64,000 nt of DNA from Budorcas taxicolor (lineage: Eukaryota > Chordata > Mammalia > Artiodactyla > Bovidae). The DNA lies in assembly GCF_023091745.1 (NCBI RefSeq), contig NC_068910.1, positions 129,039,170 to 129,103,169 of the forward strand. The letters run 5' to 3'. The position numbers were made by a program, and so were the translations under genes. Below are positions 41,501 through 48,179 of the stretch, in pieces (position 1 is the first letter of the stretch; every line of letters begins with the position of its first letter). Under the pieces are notes generated by a model. That model worked only from the letters and a program-made list of their open reading frames with translations. It was not told the DNA's origin and made no database searches.

Positions 41501-44500
41501 ATTATCTCTGAATATGTAGAAATGATGAGGACCAAAAAATTCCAGCTCCTTAGCAAGAAGAGGGGGGAGGGAAATTCTTGAGGTGCCCTTTGTTCCTGTG
41601 CTGAGGTGCTTTGTTGCTCATAGCATTGCTACCAAGCCCCTGACAATGTACTGTCTCTGCTGAGGCCCCACTTCTCGCTTGTCAGTGTGGCGAATCTCAA
41701 CCCTTTTGATCCTCAAGTGCCGAGTTAATGGCTACTTTTAAGAAGCCTTTCCCACCACCCCGCTCCTTCCTTCTGATCAACTGGGAATAGCACTGAAAGA
41801 GGTGCTCTGCCATTTCTTCCCCTGCAGAAGTCTTTTCATTCTTCTGCCCTGGGGTTTTGATCCCTGTGTTGTAAATGTTGGCTTATATGCCTACTTCATT
41901 GAAACAGTGCTCCTTGAGACAGTGCATTTTATCTTGTTCACCATTGTTTTATTCCCTGCCTGGCATACGTGTTTGACAAATAAGTGATTGAATAAATTAT
42001 TATGTAAAATTTTAAGTAAGAGTAAAATGTTCAAATCTCCATTTTAGAAAGGAAAATCTTGACCACGACATGGAGCAAAGATTGGAAGGTGGCGAGACTA
42101 GACTAACACGTAGAGTCCAAGTCAGGAGAGAGGTGACCAAGACCTGAGCTAGGGGACAGGTGTAAGAAGTGTTTCAGAGGAGGGAAGGAGGCAGGAGAAG
42201 GAGTAGGTTTCTGGGGAAATAAAGTGAGTGAGGCTTCTTTGAAGGGATGATTGGAGATTCAAGTAGGTGGAAGTTCCGGTTCAGAGATATCTGGGCTGAA
42301 GCAGATACTTTGAAGTCGTATGTGCACATAAGTAAGGTAGTCCTGGAGAACCGTGAGAAGGTGAGGTAAAGGGAAGTGAAGAATGAATATCCGTATGTGT
42401 CAGATGCTGGCATTTTCGCATTCACCACTTAAGGTAGCATGCCACAACCACGTTTTCTCTCAATCCTCCTGTTCCTTAACTCTCCAGCAATACCTGTCGG
42501 CCTGAAACTGTGGACAAACATTTTTCTGTTCACTTAGGCCCTTCTGCCTAGAAATGCACCCATATAATATTCTTCTTATATAAAGCCTATAGAGTGCCTA
42601 CCCCAACCCCCAACTCATTTTCCACAGTTTTGCCAGAGTGGTCTTTTTAAAATGCATGAATATGGTGCCAGCCTGAAGAGAAGGTCCTATTTATGGCAAA
42701 TGTTCCCTTTCTTTAATAGAGCATCCTGTTTGAGAGACCATAGGCTTCTTTATGATTGTAATTTGCTTGAAGATTGCAGGAGATTCGCCTGGAAGTTCTA
42801 AAAGAGCTGCTGAAGAAGCGTGACGAGAATCAAAAAGAAGTGAACATGGCACGCTTGAATGCCCAGTGGTCTAAACTACAGGAAGCGAAGGAGGCAAAGT
42901 TGGCACAGATTCAGCGCAAGCACGTGTCAGGTGATGGTGCAGCACCAGCCCACAAGGGGTGGAAAAGCTGGCTCCAGTTTGGGTTTTTGGCCAAAGCTGA
43001 TTTAACTGTGATAGAATTCTTTTTTTTGGTCCTAGTGTTATTTAACTGATAAGTAACAATATAATAAGGAGATGAGTTATTTCTCAGAAGTAGAAGAGTG
43101 GAGGAAAATTCATCACTAAGAAAATCAAGTAATGGTATTCTAACAGGTAGCAAGGTGTTGGCATTTATGGACTCTGTGTGTGTGTGTGTGTGTTGTGTGT
43201 AGGTATTGGGCTACCCACATTCATAGGCTGAAGCCCTGGATAGAGAGCTTTATTTCTCAACCTGTTTTTCATTGTTTCCCACTAAAAGAGGCATTCAGAT
43301 ATCTTTTTTCCTATTTATCCCCCTTCCATGAAATTAAAATTTTTTTAAAAGCCCCCTGTGCTGGGTCTTCTTTTCCATGCAGGGGCTTCAGTATTGTGGC
43401 ACGTGGGCTTAGTTGCCCCATGCCTGGCATGTGAGATCTTAGTTTCCCAACCAGGGATCAGATCCATATCCCATGCATTGCAAGGCGGACTCTTAACCAC
43501 TGGACCAGTAGGGAAGTCCCTCTCATGAAATTTTAATACCATAGGTGTACTATATATCTGTTTATATACTATAAATATATCTGTACTTTATACATAAAAG
43601 AGAAGTCAGTGGAGGATTAAAAATGACTTAATAAAAATTTTTAGTTAGAATTTAAAGTAAAACATTTTAATTTAGCATTTAGCTTTATAGCTGTACTTGC
43701 TGAGTAACTTTTAATATAATTTATTTACTTATAAAAGTTACACTGTACCATTTATATATGCAGATTAGCAATCTATACACATAACAATAGCAATGTAATC
43801 ACAGTAAAGAAGTATTCAGAAATTTCCTAGTAAAACAATTACAAAAATTAATTTCTTAAAAATTATTTTTAGTGAACTTTTCACTTTATTGATGTGAGAA
43901 AATAACTTTAACTTAATTAGCTGCCGCATATGCATTTGGATACTGCCAACATTTTTTTCTTTTCAGCAGTTGACATAATTAGCAATGGGTTGACTCTTTT
44001 TTTCTTGTTACTCCTTCTATCCCTCTCTCTTCATCCTCTGGGATCACCTCCCAATAAACTACCTGCACACATGCCCTTATCTCAGGTTCTGTCTTTGGGG
44101 GAACCCAGGCTAAGAAACGACTCAAATGTCACTTCCTCCAGGAAGACCTTCAAGGACCCCTGCCCCCAGAAAGTCAAGTGCTTGTTGTCTGCTCTCAGTG
44201 TTATATGCCCCTGAATTTTTTTGAGTGTGTGAGAAAATGACTTTTCACTTAACTAGCTTTTAGGTATGCATTTAGATATTGTCAATAGTTTTTTCTTTTC
44301 AGTCCTTGAAATAACCAATGATGGGTTGACTAATTTTCATAAATAACTAAGGCTTCCCAGGTGGCTCAGTGGTAAAGAATCTGCCTGCTAGTGCCGGAGA
44401 CACCAGTTTGATCCCTGGGTGAAAAAGATCCCCTGTAGAAGGAAATGGCAACCCACTTCAATATTCTTGCCTGGGAAATCCCATGGACAGAGAAACTTGG

Positions 44501-46927
44501 CGGGTACAGTTCATGAGGTTGCAAAAGAGTCGGACACAACTTAGCAATTAAACAAAAACAAAATAAAATATACAGTATTTGAATCATGAAATTCCAACTC
44601 ACACACAAAAGCCCTGAGGGTCACATATAGATAACATTCAAAAGGCAGCAGTGGTACATGCAGCCACCTCTTACAATATGGCTTCAAAATCTCACAATCT
44701 GATTTTACACCTGTTGAGAGTACCTGATGTAGAGCCTTCAAAAGGGGGTGGGTCTGTGATGGGTTTGAAAGAAAAGGAGCGTGTAGAGGTAGTAATCCTG
44801 ACTCCTTAAATTAGTAAACTAGTATGTACAGCTGAGCCTGCCAAATAATTCTGAAACTATAAGCTTGGATATATTCTAATTTATTCTGGTGTTAGCCAAG
44901 ATGACCAGAGATTTTTTGGAGAGCTTGTAGCCTTCCTTTCCTTTTAATTATTCTCTTAGGAGAAAATAATTCCCTCATCTCTATTGAAGACATGTATTTT
45001 TCAGTTACTTTGAGTTTCTTTCATTCATTGCACAAACTTATTTCTGGCCCAGAGCTTAGAATGCAGTTATAAAAGATTTTTGATGAGTACCAATTGAGGA
45101 CACTAGCTGATTCAGCTTCTGTCATATCCACCTGTTCTTTATCTTAAGTGTTATATTCGGGCTGCAGTTAGTGATCATGATAAAATTTATTCAGCTCAAT
45201 AATCTCCTTGTGAATAAAACTACAACTGGTTTACTAGCCTGTATTTGGATCATTCAGAAAAATATTTTAGAGATAGTCATGGAGGTATATTTTATTTTAG
45301 CAATCAGAAAACTTACGGGAAAGGGAAAGAATATAGAAGGGAAGTTGGAGAGAAGAAATATCATCAAGGATTATTGTGATTATGCATCACAGGTCTATGG
45401 ACCTCTATCTCGCCTTGGTCGTTTCCCAGACAACAATTCAGAGGACTTTGTAGTAAAAAACCACTATCTCAACACCTATGAAGGTAAGCAGTTGCCATAA
45501 TTACAAGCCTAGTATAAGAGAGTTATCTTAGAAATATGAAATATAGCAATTTAGATTAAAAGCTAATCAAAAATAAAATATTTGCAAGAAATAGCCATTA
45601 CATGTTTAGTATTATTAATAATGAGTTCATAGAAACCAATAAAAACTATAAAGACCCAAATAAATAAATGGATACACTATGCAACAATTTACCAAGCAGT
45701 AAAGTCAATAAACTACTAAACATTTAAACATGTTTAATGTCACTAAAATCAAAGTTATGCAAAAATAAAATAGAAAAAGTTTTTATACCAGGTTTATGAT
45801 GCAAACGAGAAATATGTAATGAAATCAGCCCTTTATGAAGAAACACCAGAATACTAGTGGGCAAGGGAATGGATAAACAAGGGGATAAATTAATGGAGAG
45901 GGTTATACCTGTTGTATACCTGGAGAAGGGAATGGCAACCCACTCCAGTATTCTTGCCTGGAGAATCCCAGGGACAGAGGAGCCTAGCAGGCTTCAGTCC
46001 ATGGGGTCACAAAGAGTCGGACACGACTGTGTGACTACCACCACTATGCTGCTAAGTCACTTCAGTCATGTCCGACTCTGTGTGACCCCATAGACAGCAG
46101 CCCACCAGGCTCCCCTGTCCCTGGGATTCTCCAGGCAAGAACACTGGAGTGGGTTGCCATTTCCTTCTCCAATGCGTGAAAGTGAAGTCGCTCAGTCGTG
46201 TCCGACCCTCAGCGACCCCATGGACTGCAGCCTTCCAGGCTCCTCCATCCATGGGATTTTCCAGGCAAGAATACTGGAGTGGGGTGCCATTGCCTTCTCT
46301 GACCACCACTATACCTGTGGTAAAGTCCAAGAGAGCCTTAATTAAATTATTTAAATTTCAGTTGAGAGGTTGGAGAATCATATAGCCAAGATCGTGCGTT
46401 GACGGTCACACCACTGAACTTGCACCTCTGGCTGACCCTCTCTAGAGCTGAATACGATAACCTGGTGTACAGCCACTTCAGAATGGTGTGCCATGTAGCA
46501 TATGATCATTAACTTCCTGGTTATTATTGTGGTATTATTACTTTTTGGTAGGACAGTGGTTTCATTTTAGAATGCATTTCTTATTTTACAATCTAAGTTA
46601 CCAAGAATATAAGTTAATTATATAGAAATTTCCTTTGTATTTCAAGGACAATTCAATTATATGAGGTACACCTTGTCAATAATTCTAAATAAAACCACTT
46701 GGCAAACTGCTAATAAAATTAACAGTATGCTTTCAAATGATATATTTAAGCACCAGATGCTAATCATGTACTTCCTTTCCATAGGATTAGTTGAGCTTGA
46801 GTCATGTCTCCCAGATTTTGTGACACAACCCCGAGTTAAACCACCAAAACCAAAAGTCACTACTACCAAAGATGGTTTTCTAAAGAGGGCTGCAAGGGTG
46901 GACCGTGAGTTGGCAGAGGTTCATAAG
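5404..46927 (+). CDS. CFAP91: CFAP91 (MAATS1/AAT1), exons 1-10 of a gene continuing beyond the window
   Basis: Cilia- and flagella-associated protein 91. In the family it is part of the calmodulin- and spoke-associated complex at the base of axonemal radial spokes, is needed for ciliary and sperm motility, and was first described as a testis protein binding AMY-1 (MYCBP) and PKA anchors. Ten exons were placed by splice signals and by resemblance to the human protein as I remember it: 5404-5527, 16818-16894, 17393-17550, 19999-20082, 21374-21430, 33819-34000, 40712-40889, 42773-42930, 45301-45483, 46785-46927. Their lengths sum to 1344 nt, 448 codons without a stop. Visible features are the start MSHVVTIEEPQ, two QTD motifs at residues 192-194 and 201-203, and a charged helical stretch at about 228-340. 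The human protein is about 767 residues, so roughly 320 C-terminal residues lie past the window. The start ATG sits in a good Kozak context (caccATGa). Identity is very secure. Confidence 0.96.
5528..6667. other. Intron 1, first part, no repeat recognised
   Basis: The GC-rich tail of the CpG island (to about 5800) grades into AT-rich intron. Open frames on both strands at 5454-6057 are composition artefacts of the island. Confidence 0.5.
6668..6940 (-). mobile_element. CHR-type SINE (tRNA-Glu derived)
   Basis: Antisense: ggttgtgctggtcttcattg through ctcattgcagtggtttctct to the A/B-box end aatcgaacccatgtcccctg. Typical cetartiodactyl CHR family. Confidence 0.85.
7021..8430 (-). mobile_element. 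L1 LINE 3' portion (antisense)
   Basis: 3' UTR and distal ORF2 of L1 in antisense: the antisense motif caacaaggacctactgtat near its 3' end, then ttttatggctagtaatagtc. It continues at 9973 after the BovB insertion, so both parts are one element. Confidence 0.85.
8431..9972 (-). mobile_element. BovB LINE inserted in L1, itself holding an LTR
   Basis: Antisense BovB, 5'-truncated. The 3' end tcagttcagttcagttgctc is at the left. Frames encode VVMYACESWMVKKAERQRID, then (past the LTR) KIAGRNINNLR, DYAKAFDCVDH and VQAGFRKGRGTRDQI. The LTR at 9211-9510 splits the reverse transcriptase just before its YADD block. L1 sequence resumes on each side. Confidence 0.93.
9211..9510 (-). mobile_element. Solo endogenous retrovirus LTR
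   Basis: A 300-bp block foreign to the surrounding BovB. On the minus strand it starts TGTTAGGGACC and ends GAGCATAACA (TG...CA termini), with a TATA box (tatataag, plus-strand 9373-9380) followed about 80 bp later by a poly(A) signal (aataaa, 9292-9297). An exact 5-bp target duplication, ATCTG, flanks it (9206-9210 and 9511-9515), and BovB reads continuously once the block is removed. No internal viral genes are present, so it is a solo LTR left by recombination. Subfamily not assigned. Confidence 0.88.
10440..10626 (-). mobile_element. CHR-type SINE
   Basis: Antisense ttatttggctgcactgggtc to actggaccagcagagaagtc, nested in L1. Confidence 0.8.
11121..11301 (+). mobile_element. Bov-tA SINE
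   Basis: ctttcctggtggctcagaca through gactgagcgactaacacttt, nested in L1 in the opposite orientation to its host. Confidence 0.88.
11491..11604 (-). mobile_element. CHR-type SINE, short
   Basis: Antisense cttttggctgtgtcatgcag to ccaccagggaagtccc; only the tRNA-proximal part is present. Confidence 0.78.
13329..13531 (+). mobile_element. Bov-tA SINE
   Basis: tagtaaagaatccacctgcc through gactgaagcgacttagcaca, inserted in the 5' region of the L1. Confidence 0.88.
13701..13846 (-). mobile_element. MIR SINE (antisense)
   Basis: It carries the MIR core in antisense: ttggtttccttttctgtaaa and aagcactcaatactg. Ancient and diverged. Confidence 0.6.
13860..14259 (+). mobile_element. Bov-tA SINE carrying two nested L1 3' ends
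   Basis: A 13-bp target duplication, GCTATTGCTTGGG (13847-13859 and 14260-14272), flanks it. The SINE head is gcttccccctgtgactca; the body continues at gaatacacttgcaatgcagg and again at tattcttgcctggaaaattc. Two L1 3'-end fragments interrupt it, one sense (about 13878-13960) and one antisense (14060-14151). Confidence 0.88.
14060..14151 (-). mobile_element. Short L1 3' end inserted in Bov-tA
   Basis: A 92-bp 5'-truncated L1 3' end with its A-rich tail to the left (as T-rich). A 14-bp duplication of SINE sequence, ccactccagtattc, flanks it at 14046-14059 and 14152-14165. Confidence 0.85.
14332..15206 (+). mobile_element. BovB LINE, 5'-truncated
   Basis: 875 bp flanked by a 9-bp target duplication, TGTAGACTA (14323-14331 and 15207-15215). 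It starts within reverse transcriptase and encodes fragments IKIAGRNINNLR, LKLKLQYFGHLMRRTDSFEK and RRRGRQRMRWLNGI with frameshifts. It ends gactgaactgaac. Sense with CFAP91. Confidence 0.93.
15216..15647. other. Intron 1 unique stretch
   Basis: No gene-like frame or recognised repeat. Confidence 0.4.
15648..15901 (-). mobile_element. CHR-type SINE
   Basis: Antisense tttgtgttggccagctgggt to ggaccaccagggaagtcc. tggttgtg on both sides is a likely 8-bp target duplication. Confidence 0.85.
15902..16817. other. End of intron 1, no recognised repeat
   Basis: Unique-looking intron leading to the exon 2 acceptor. Frames at 16376-16603 and 16649-16975 overlap exon 2 in part but are not coding as such. 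Confidence 0.45.
16818..16894 (+). CDS. CFAP91: CFAP91 coding exon 2
   Basis: 77 nt with acceptor ttcacag| and donor |gtaggt. It completes codon 42 and encodes through residue 67, including DPLFIVSSEKD. It enters in phase 1 and leaves in phase 0. Confidence 0.95.
17393..17550 (+). CDS. CFAP91: CFAP91 coding exon 3
   Basis: 158 nt with acceptor aacattag| and donor |gtaagt. Residues 68 to 119 plus two bases of codon 120, including RRVPRFRTMF and HYPRYSVYWSKADPVP. The acceptor has only a modest pyrimidine tract. Confidence 0.95.
17760..19198 (-). mobile_element. Hsmar1-like mariner, full length, with nested Bov-tA
   Basis: Terminal inverted repeats are present at both ends (left taggttggtacaaaagtaat from 17761; right, inverted, ttaggttggtgcaaagtaac), and a TA lies outside each (17758-17759 and 19199-19200). 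The length of 1439 bp less the SINE is about 1.26 kb, the size of Hsmar1. The minus strand encodes degraded mariner transposase, e.g. TITSEKYAQQIMKCTKN and LFWWSAVCLIHY, with frameshifts. It lies in CFAP91 intron 3, antisense to the gene. Inactive. Confidence 0.92.
18507..18674 (+). mobile_element. Bov-tA-type SINE nested in the mariner
   Basis: An exact 10-bp target duplication, CATGAGGCAC (18497-18506 and 18675-18684), flanks it. The body contains ggcaacccactccagtgttc and the end gacacgactgaagcaactta, followed by an AGC-repeat tail. Confidence 0.92.
19201..19703. other. Intron 3, unique stretch
   Basis: AT-rich intron without recognised features. Confidence 0.4.
19715..19928 (+). mobile_element. 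Bov-tA SINE next to exon 4
   Basis: Flanked by an 11-bp duplication, AATATGAAATA (19704-19714 and 19929-19939). It starts ggggcttcccagtggtgcta and ends near gacacgatttagcaactga. It ends 70 bp before exon 4, so it abuts the likely branch-point region. Confidence 0.9.
19999..20082 (+). CDS. CFAP91: CFAP91 coding exon 4
   Basis: 84 nt with acceptor cgttttag| and donor |gtagga, in phase with both neighbours. It encodes DASFQMPKEVYEDP and NRYKYFE, among the most conserved parts of the family. A Bov-tA SINE ends 70 bp upstream of the exon. Confidence 0.95.
20128..20372 (+). mobile_element. MIR SINE
   Basis: Near-complete MIR: aatgatagcagctctcat, then tatccccattttaccag, then ctgagaccaaaagaggagaa and a tail resembling gattccaactaagtctgcc. 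Confidence 0.82.
20373..20934. other. Intron 4, unique stretch
   Basis: No recognised repeat or gene-like frame. Confidence 0.4.
20935..21265. mobile_element. MER5-like hAT fragment split by a SINE
   Basis: The two halves resemble a MER5/Charlie-type element (gtggatttgaattttaaaca, later gccaaagtttgagaattgct). Family assignment is from memory and tentative. Confidence 0.5.
21094..21210 (+). mobile_element. Bov-tA-type SINE nested in the MER5-like element
   Basis: A 12-bp duplication, CTTCCCACTCCC (21082-21093 and 21211-21222), flanks it. It ends gactgaagcaacttagc plus an AGC-repeat tail. Confidence 0.9.
21374..21430 (+). CDS. CFAP91: CFAP91 coding exon 5
   Basis: 57 nt with acceptor cttccccag| and donor |gtaagt. 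It completes codon 148 and runs to codon 167, encoding PFLPFYQQMPFNVVFAST. Confidence 0.94.
21431..22430. other. Intron 5, first part
   Basis: AT-rich with no recognised feature before the L1 block at about 22430. Confidence 0.4.
22431..23490 (+). mobile_element. L1 LINE distal ORF2 and 3' UTR (sense)
   Basis: Sense L1: gggagaaaatattggcaaat, then aatccagcaattccactcct, and the 3' UTR region. The frame is broken; 5'-truncated. Confidence 0.85.
23497..25160 (-). mobile_element. BovB LINE with internal deletion
   Basis: Antisense. 23497 to about 23670 is the BovB 3' end, joined directly to a region from the start of the reverse transcriptase (ttggttcacgtgctgatgag). It then reads back through TDKASGGDGI and the endonuclease half to about 25160. 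About 1 kb containing the polymerase active site is missing. Confidence 0.85.
26559..26661 (-). mobile_element. Bov-tA SINE fragment
   Basis: Antisense gtgctaagtcatgtacctct to aatactggagtgagttgcca, next to a short GAAA repeat. Confidence 0.75.
27004..27300 (-). pseudogene. RPS15A: RPS15A processed pseudogene, 3' part missing
   Basis: The minus strand encodes ribosomal protein uS8 (RPS15A) from an ATG at 27277: MVHMNVLADALKSINNAEKR, then VISRFLTVMMKHGCIGEFDI. About 23 bp of 5' UTR-like sequence precedes it. A one-base deletion in the codons for ISPRF shifts the frame, and RPS15A similarity stops about two-thirds through (after KWQNN), without poly(A). It is intronless. L1 sequence abuts both ends. 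Non-functional. Confidence 0.92.
27887..28206 (+). mobile_element. CHR-type SINE (sense)
   Basis: Starts ccttccctggtagctcagtg with a recognisable B box (ggttcgatccc), continues cgtgccgtggagcaactaaa and ends aataaataaataa. Confidence 0.85.
28305..28437 (+). mobile_element. BovB 3' end fragment
   Basis: gatagcgtcactgactcaat to cacgacttagtgactgaata, the last about 130 bp of BovB. Confidence 0.82.
29650..30499 (+). mobile_element. BovB LINE, 5'-truncated
   Basis: Encodes KLNIQKTKIMASGPITSWEI and VVMYGCESWTMKKAEH in one frame and LKLKLQYFGHLMRRVDSLEK in the next, ending gactgagcgactgaactgaa. Inserted into L1 3' UTR sequence. Confidence 0.92.
30629..30652. repeat. (TA)n simple repeat
   Basis: Alternating TA tract within an L1 3' end. 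Confidence 0.8.
31012..31352 (-). mobile_element. CHR-type SINE
   Basis: Antisense agttgagtgggtctttgttg to ccactggaccaccagggaag; near full length. Confidence 0.85.
31353..33818. other. Rest of intron 5
   Basis: Mostly unique AT-rich intron. A Bov-tA head fragment lies at about 32950-33030 (gggcttccccggtgggaacc). 32540-32740 and 33340-33520 look like old L1 3' ends but are too diverged to be certain. Confidence 0.4.
33819..34000 (+). CDS. CFAP91: CFAP91 coding exon 6
   Basis: 182 nt with acceptor cccttttag| and donor |gtgagt. It encodes the proline-rich stretch, the double QTD motif (GTQTDYRDAEVQTDPYS) and the conserved QDSIPELLTLATLTW. Confidence 0.95.
34001..36119. other. Intron 6, first part
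   Basis: No recognised repeat. The open frame at 35686-36090 has no family resemblance. Confidence 0.4.
36120..36230 (-). mobile_element. MIR fragment (antisense)
   Basis: aagtgttagctattgat and the preceding ccaatgcctagtatggaaat match the antisense MIR 3' half. Diverged. Confidence 0.5.
36272..39515 (-). mobile_element. BovB LINE, near full length
   Basis: The longest BovB here, about 3.0 kb after removing the nested SINE. From right to left on the minus strand: GC-richer 5' UTR (about 39100-39515), endonuclease region (about 37700-38540), reverse transcriptase (RYADDTTLMA, GVRQGCILSP, MDHNKLWKTLQKI) and the 3' end at gttcagtcgctcagtcatg. YADD is intact, but the frame is broken by several indels. 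It lies in intron 6, antisense to CFAP91. Confidence 0.92.
38101..38324 (-). mobile_element. Bov-tA SINE nested in BovB
   Basis: Antisense gctaagtcacttcagtcatg to agcaccacctgggaagccc. The flanks taggtcttcat and taggtattcat are a near-perfect target duplication. Confidence 0.88.
39854..40078 (+). mobile_element. Bov-tA SINE with internal triplication
   Basis: Head cttccctggtagcagtacag, end gactgagcgactcacacttt. The central 30-bp segment occurs three times in tandem (39928-40017). Confidence 0.9.
39928..40017 (+). repeat. Three tandem copies of a 30-bp SINE segment
   Basis: Units 39928-39957, 39958-39987 and 39988-40017 are identical except for the last base. Each begins ggcaacccactccag and ends ttgcctgga(a/g). 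Confidence 0.95.
40085..40275 (-). mobile_element. L1 ORF2 fragment (antisense)
   Basis: ggcttccagtactatgttga and ttgttcctgatcttagag are antisense L1 reverse transcriptase sequence; about 190 bp. Confidence 0.7.
40712..40889 (+). CDS. CFAP91: CFAP91 coding exon 7
   Basis: 178 nt with acceptor cctctag| and donor AA|gtaggt. It encodes [20 protein letters not shown] and the charged helix ending in FREQEIEK. The donor was set so that the next exon supplies the last base of the lysine codon; reading past it meets a stop at once. Confidence 0.94.
40890..42772. other. Intron 7
   Basis: No clear repeat apart from a possible old L2/MIR-like tail near 41930-42000 (cctggcatacgtgtttgaca). Confidence 0.4.
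42773..42930 (+). CDS. CFAP91: CFAP91 coding exon 8
   Basis: 158 nt with acceptor gcttgaag| and donor |gtgatg. It encodes LQEIRLEVLKELLKKRDEN and further helical, lysine/glutamate-rich sequence, consistent with a coiled coil. A second AG lies 7 nt downstream; the upstream one was chosen because it keeps the frame and the residues K-L-Q seen in human. Confidence 0.92.
43174..43202. repeat. (TG)n microsatellite
   Basis: TG dinucleotide repeat with one interruption in intron 8. Confidence 0.85.
43352..43520 (-). mobile_element. CHR-type SINE
   Basis: Antisense ctgtgctgggtcttcttttc to ggaccagtagggaagtccc; internally deleted. Confidence 0.8.
43898..44337. repeat. Pair of diverged direct repeats in intron 8
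   Basis: About 43898-44003 and 44225-44333 resemble each other (both contain tttttcttttcag and gggttgact), separated by about 220 bp of other sequence. Probably an old local duplication or two copies of one repeat. Confidence 0.6.
44351..44556 (+). mobile_element. Bov-tA SINE
   Basis: ggcttcccaggtggctcagt through gtcggacacaacttagcaat, full length. Confidence 0.92.
44557..45300. other. Intron 8, last part
   Basis: Unique-looking sequence up to the exon 9 acceptor. Confidence 0.4.
45301..45483 (+). CDS. CFAP91: CFAP91 coding exon 9
   Basis: 183 nt with acceptor tttattttag| and donor |gtaagc. It encodes IRKLTGKGKNIEGKLERR and the conserved YASQVYGPLSRLG and PDNNSEDFVVKN. Confidence 0.95.
45917..46036 (+). 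mobile_element. Bov-tA SINE, 5'-truncated
   Basis: tggagaagggaatggcaacc to gtcggacacgactgtgtgac. Confidence 0.85.
46048..46301 (-). mobile_element. Bov-A2 dimeric SINE
   Basis: Two BovB-derived monomers in antisense (gctgctaagtcacttcagtc and gtgaagtcgctcagtcgtgt each begin a monomer). An exact 11-bp duplication, ACCACCACTAT (46037-46047 and 46302-46312), flanks the element. Confidence 0.92.
46785..46927 (+). CDS. CFAP91: CFAP91 coding exon 10
   Basis: 143 nt with acceptor tttccatag| and donor AAG|gtatgc. It encodes LVELESCLPDFVTQP and ends ELAEVHK in phase 0. It is the last exon recognised in the window. Confidence 0.94.
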
Positions 46928-46937
46928 GTATGCTGCT

Positions 46938-47105
46938 GCTGCTGCTTTTTTTTTTTTAACTTTCTTAGCAAATTTTATTTATTTTTATTTATTGGAGGAT
47001 AATTGCTTTACAATGTTGTGTTGGTTTCTATTGTACAACATGAATCAGCTATAAGTATACATATATCCCCTTCCTCTTCAGCCTCCCTCCCACCCTTCTT
47101 GATCA
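46938..47105 (-). mobile_element. L1 3' end next to exon 10 donor
   Basis: A T-run followed by tattggaggataattgcttt and atgttgtgttggtttctatt, the antisense 3' end of a ruminant L1 family. The T-tract begins about 18 bp after the exon 10 donor. Confidence 0.7.
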
Positions 47106-47939
47106 TCACAGAGCACTGAGGTGAGTTCCAATCTGGATGACAAGATACTTCTAGTGGGGCTTTTGCAGAGTTATACTACACTCCAAAACTGCACTTTGTC
47201 TTGGGCAGCAATGGGCACAACACACAAGCCTACATTTTTTTCTCCTCTCTAGACCTTTCTGGTGGTTGCCTGTGTTGTGCTGAATCAGAGTTTTACCCCC
47301 TCATTTCAAAACGTAGGAAAACCTCTTGGAGGGTATTCTCCCCATTTGCAGAAGTCACGGTACTTTCTAAAAATGGTTCTGACTTGGTATCTACCCAATA
47401 AAATATGACACAGCATTGATGTATAACAAGTTTCTAGCATTCAGGATTACTGTTGGTTTTAATAGTGTAATAGGCCTTATTTTTCTCCTTTAAATTTGTT
47501 AGCATCATGAAGAAAGGGAGTCATGTTCAGCATCCCTCTCATCTAGTTTAAACTCAGCTAAATGAGAAAGTTTGATGGTCATCCCATGAGCCAACTGTAC
47601 AGCTTCATCCATTAGCTGGCCTTTCTCTTTTCTTAATTGGACTATAGGTGTTCAGACTTGTATACTTTTGAATCTGTAGGTTATGATTGTAGTGCTTAGT
47701 CTTTATGCTGCATCAGAATCACCTGGAGGGCTTGTTAAGACATGTGCTGCTGGGCCCCACCCCCAAAGTTTCTGATTCAGTAGGGGAGAGAGGCCTGGAG
47801 TATTGGCATTTTTCGCAAGTTTCCAGGGGATGCTGATGCTGCAGGGACCACACTTTGAGACTCACTGATTTATGGCATACCCTCCTCACTGGTCCAAGCA
47901 TGTTTGTTTGTTCAGTTAGTAATAGCATAAGGATCCAGG
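47106..47939. other. Intron 10 start, including a MER5-like relic
   Basis: Mostly unique. About 47694-47870 resembles a MER5-type element (tgctgcatcagaatcacctg). No CFAP91 exon 11 was found here. Confidence 0.45.
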
Positions 47940-48137
47940 GCTTCCCTGGTGGCTCAGACAGTGAAGAATTTACCTGCAATGCAGGAGATGTGGGTTGAAT
48001 CCCTCAACTGGAAAGATCCCCTGGAGAAGGAAATGAACCTGCTCCAGTATTCTTCCCTGGAGAATTCCATGGATAGAGGAGCCTGGTGGGGTTGCAAAGG
48101 GTCGGACACTACTGAGCAACTAACACTTCCACTTTCC
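47940..48137 (+). mobile_element. Bov-tA SINE
   Basis: gcttccctggtggctcagac to gagcaactaacacttccact. Confidence 0.92.
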
Positions 48138-48179
48138 AGGGAGCTCACACTGAAGATAAAAATTAGGTCCTTGACAATA

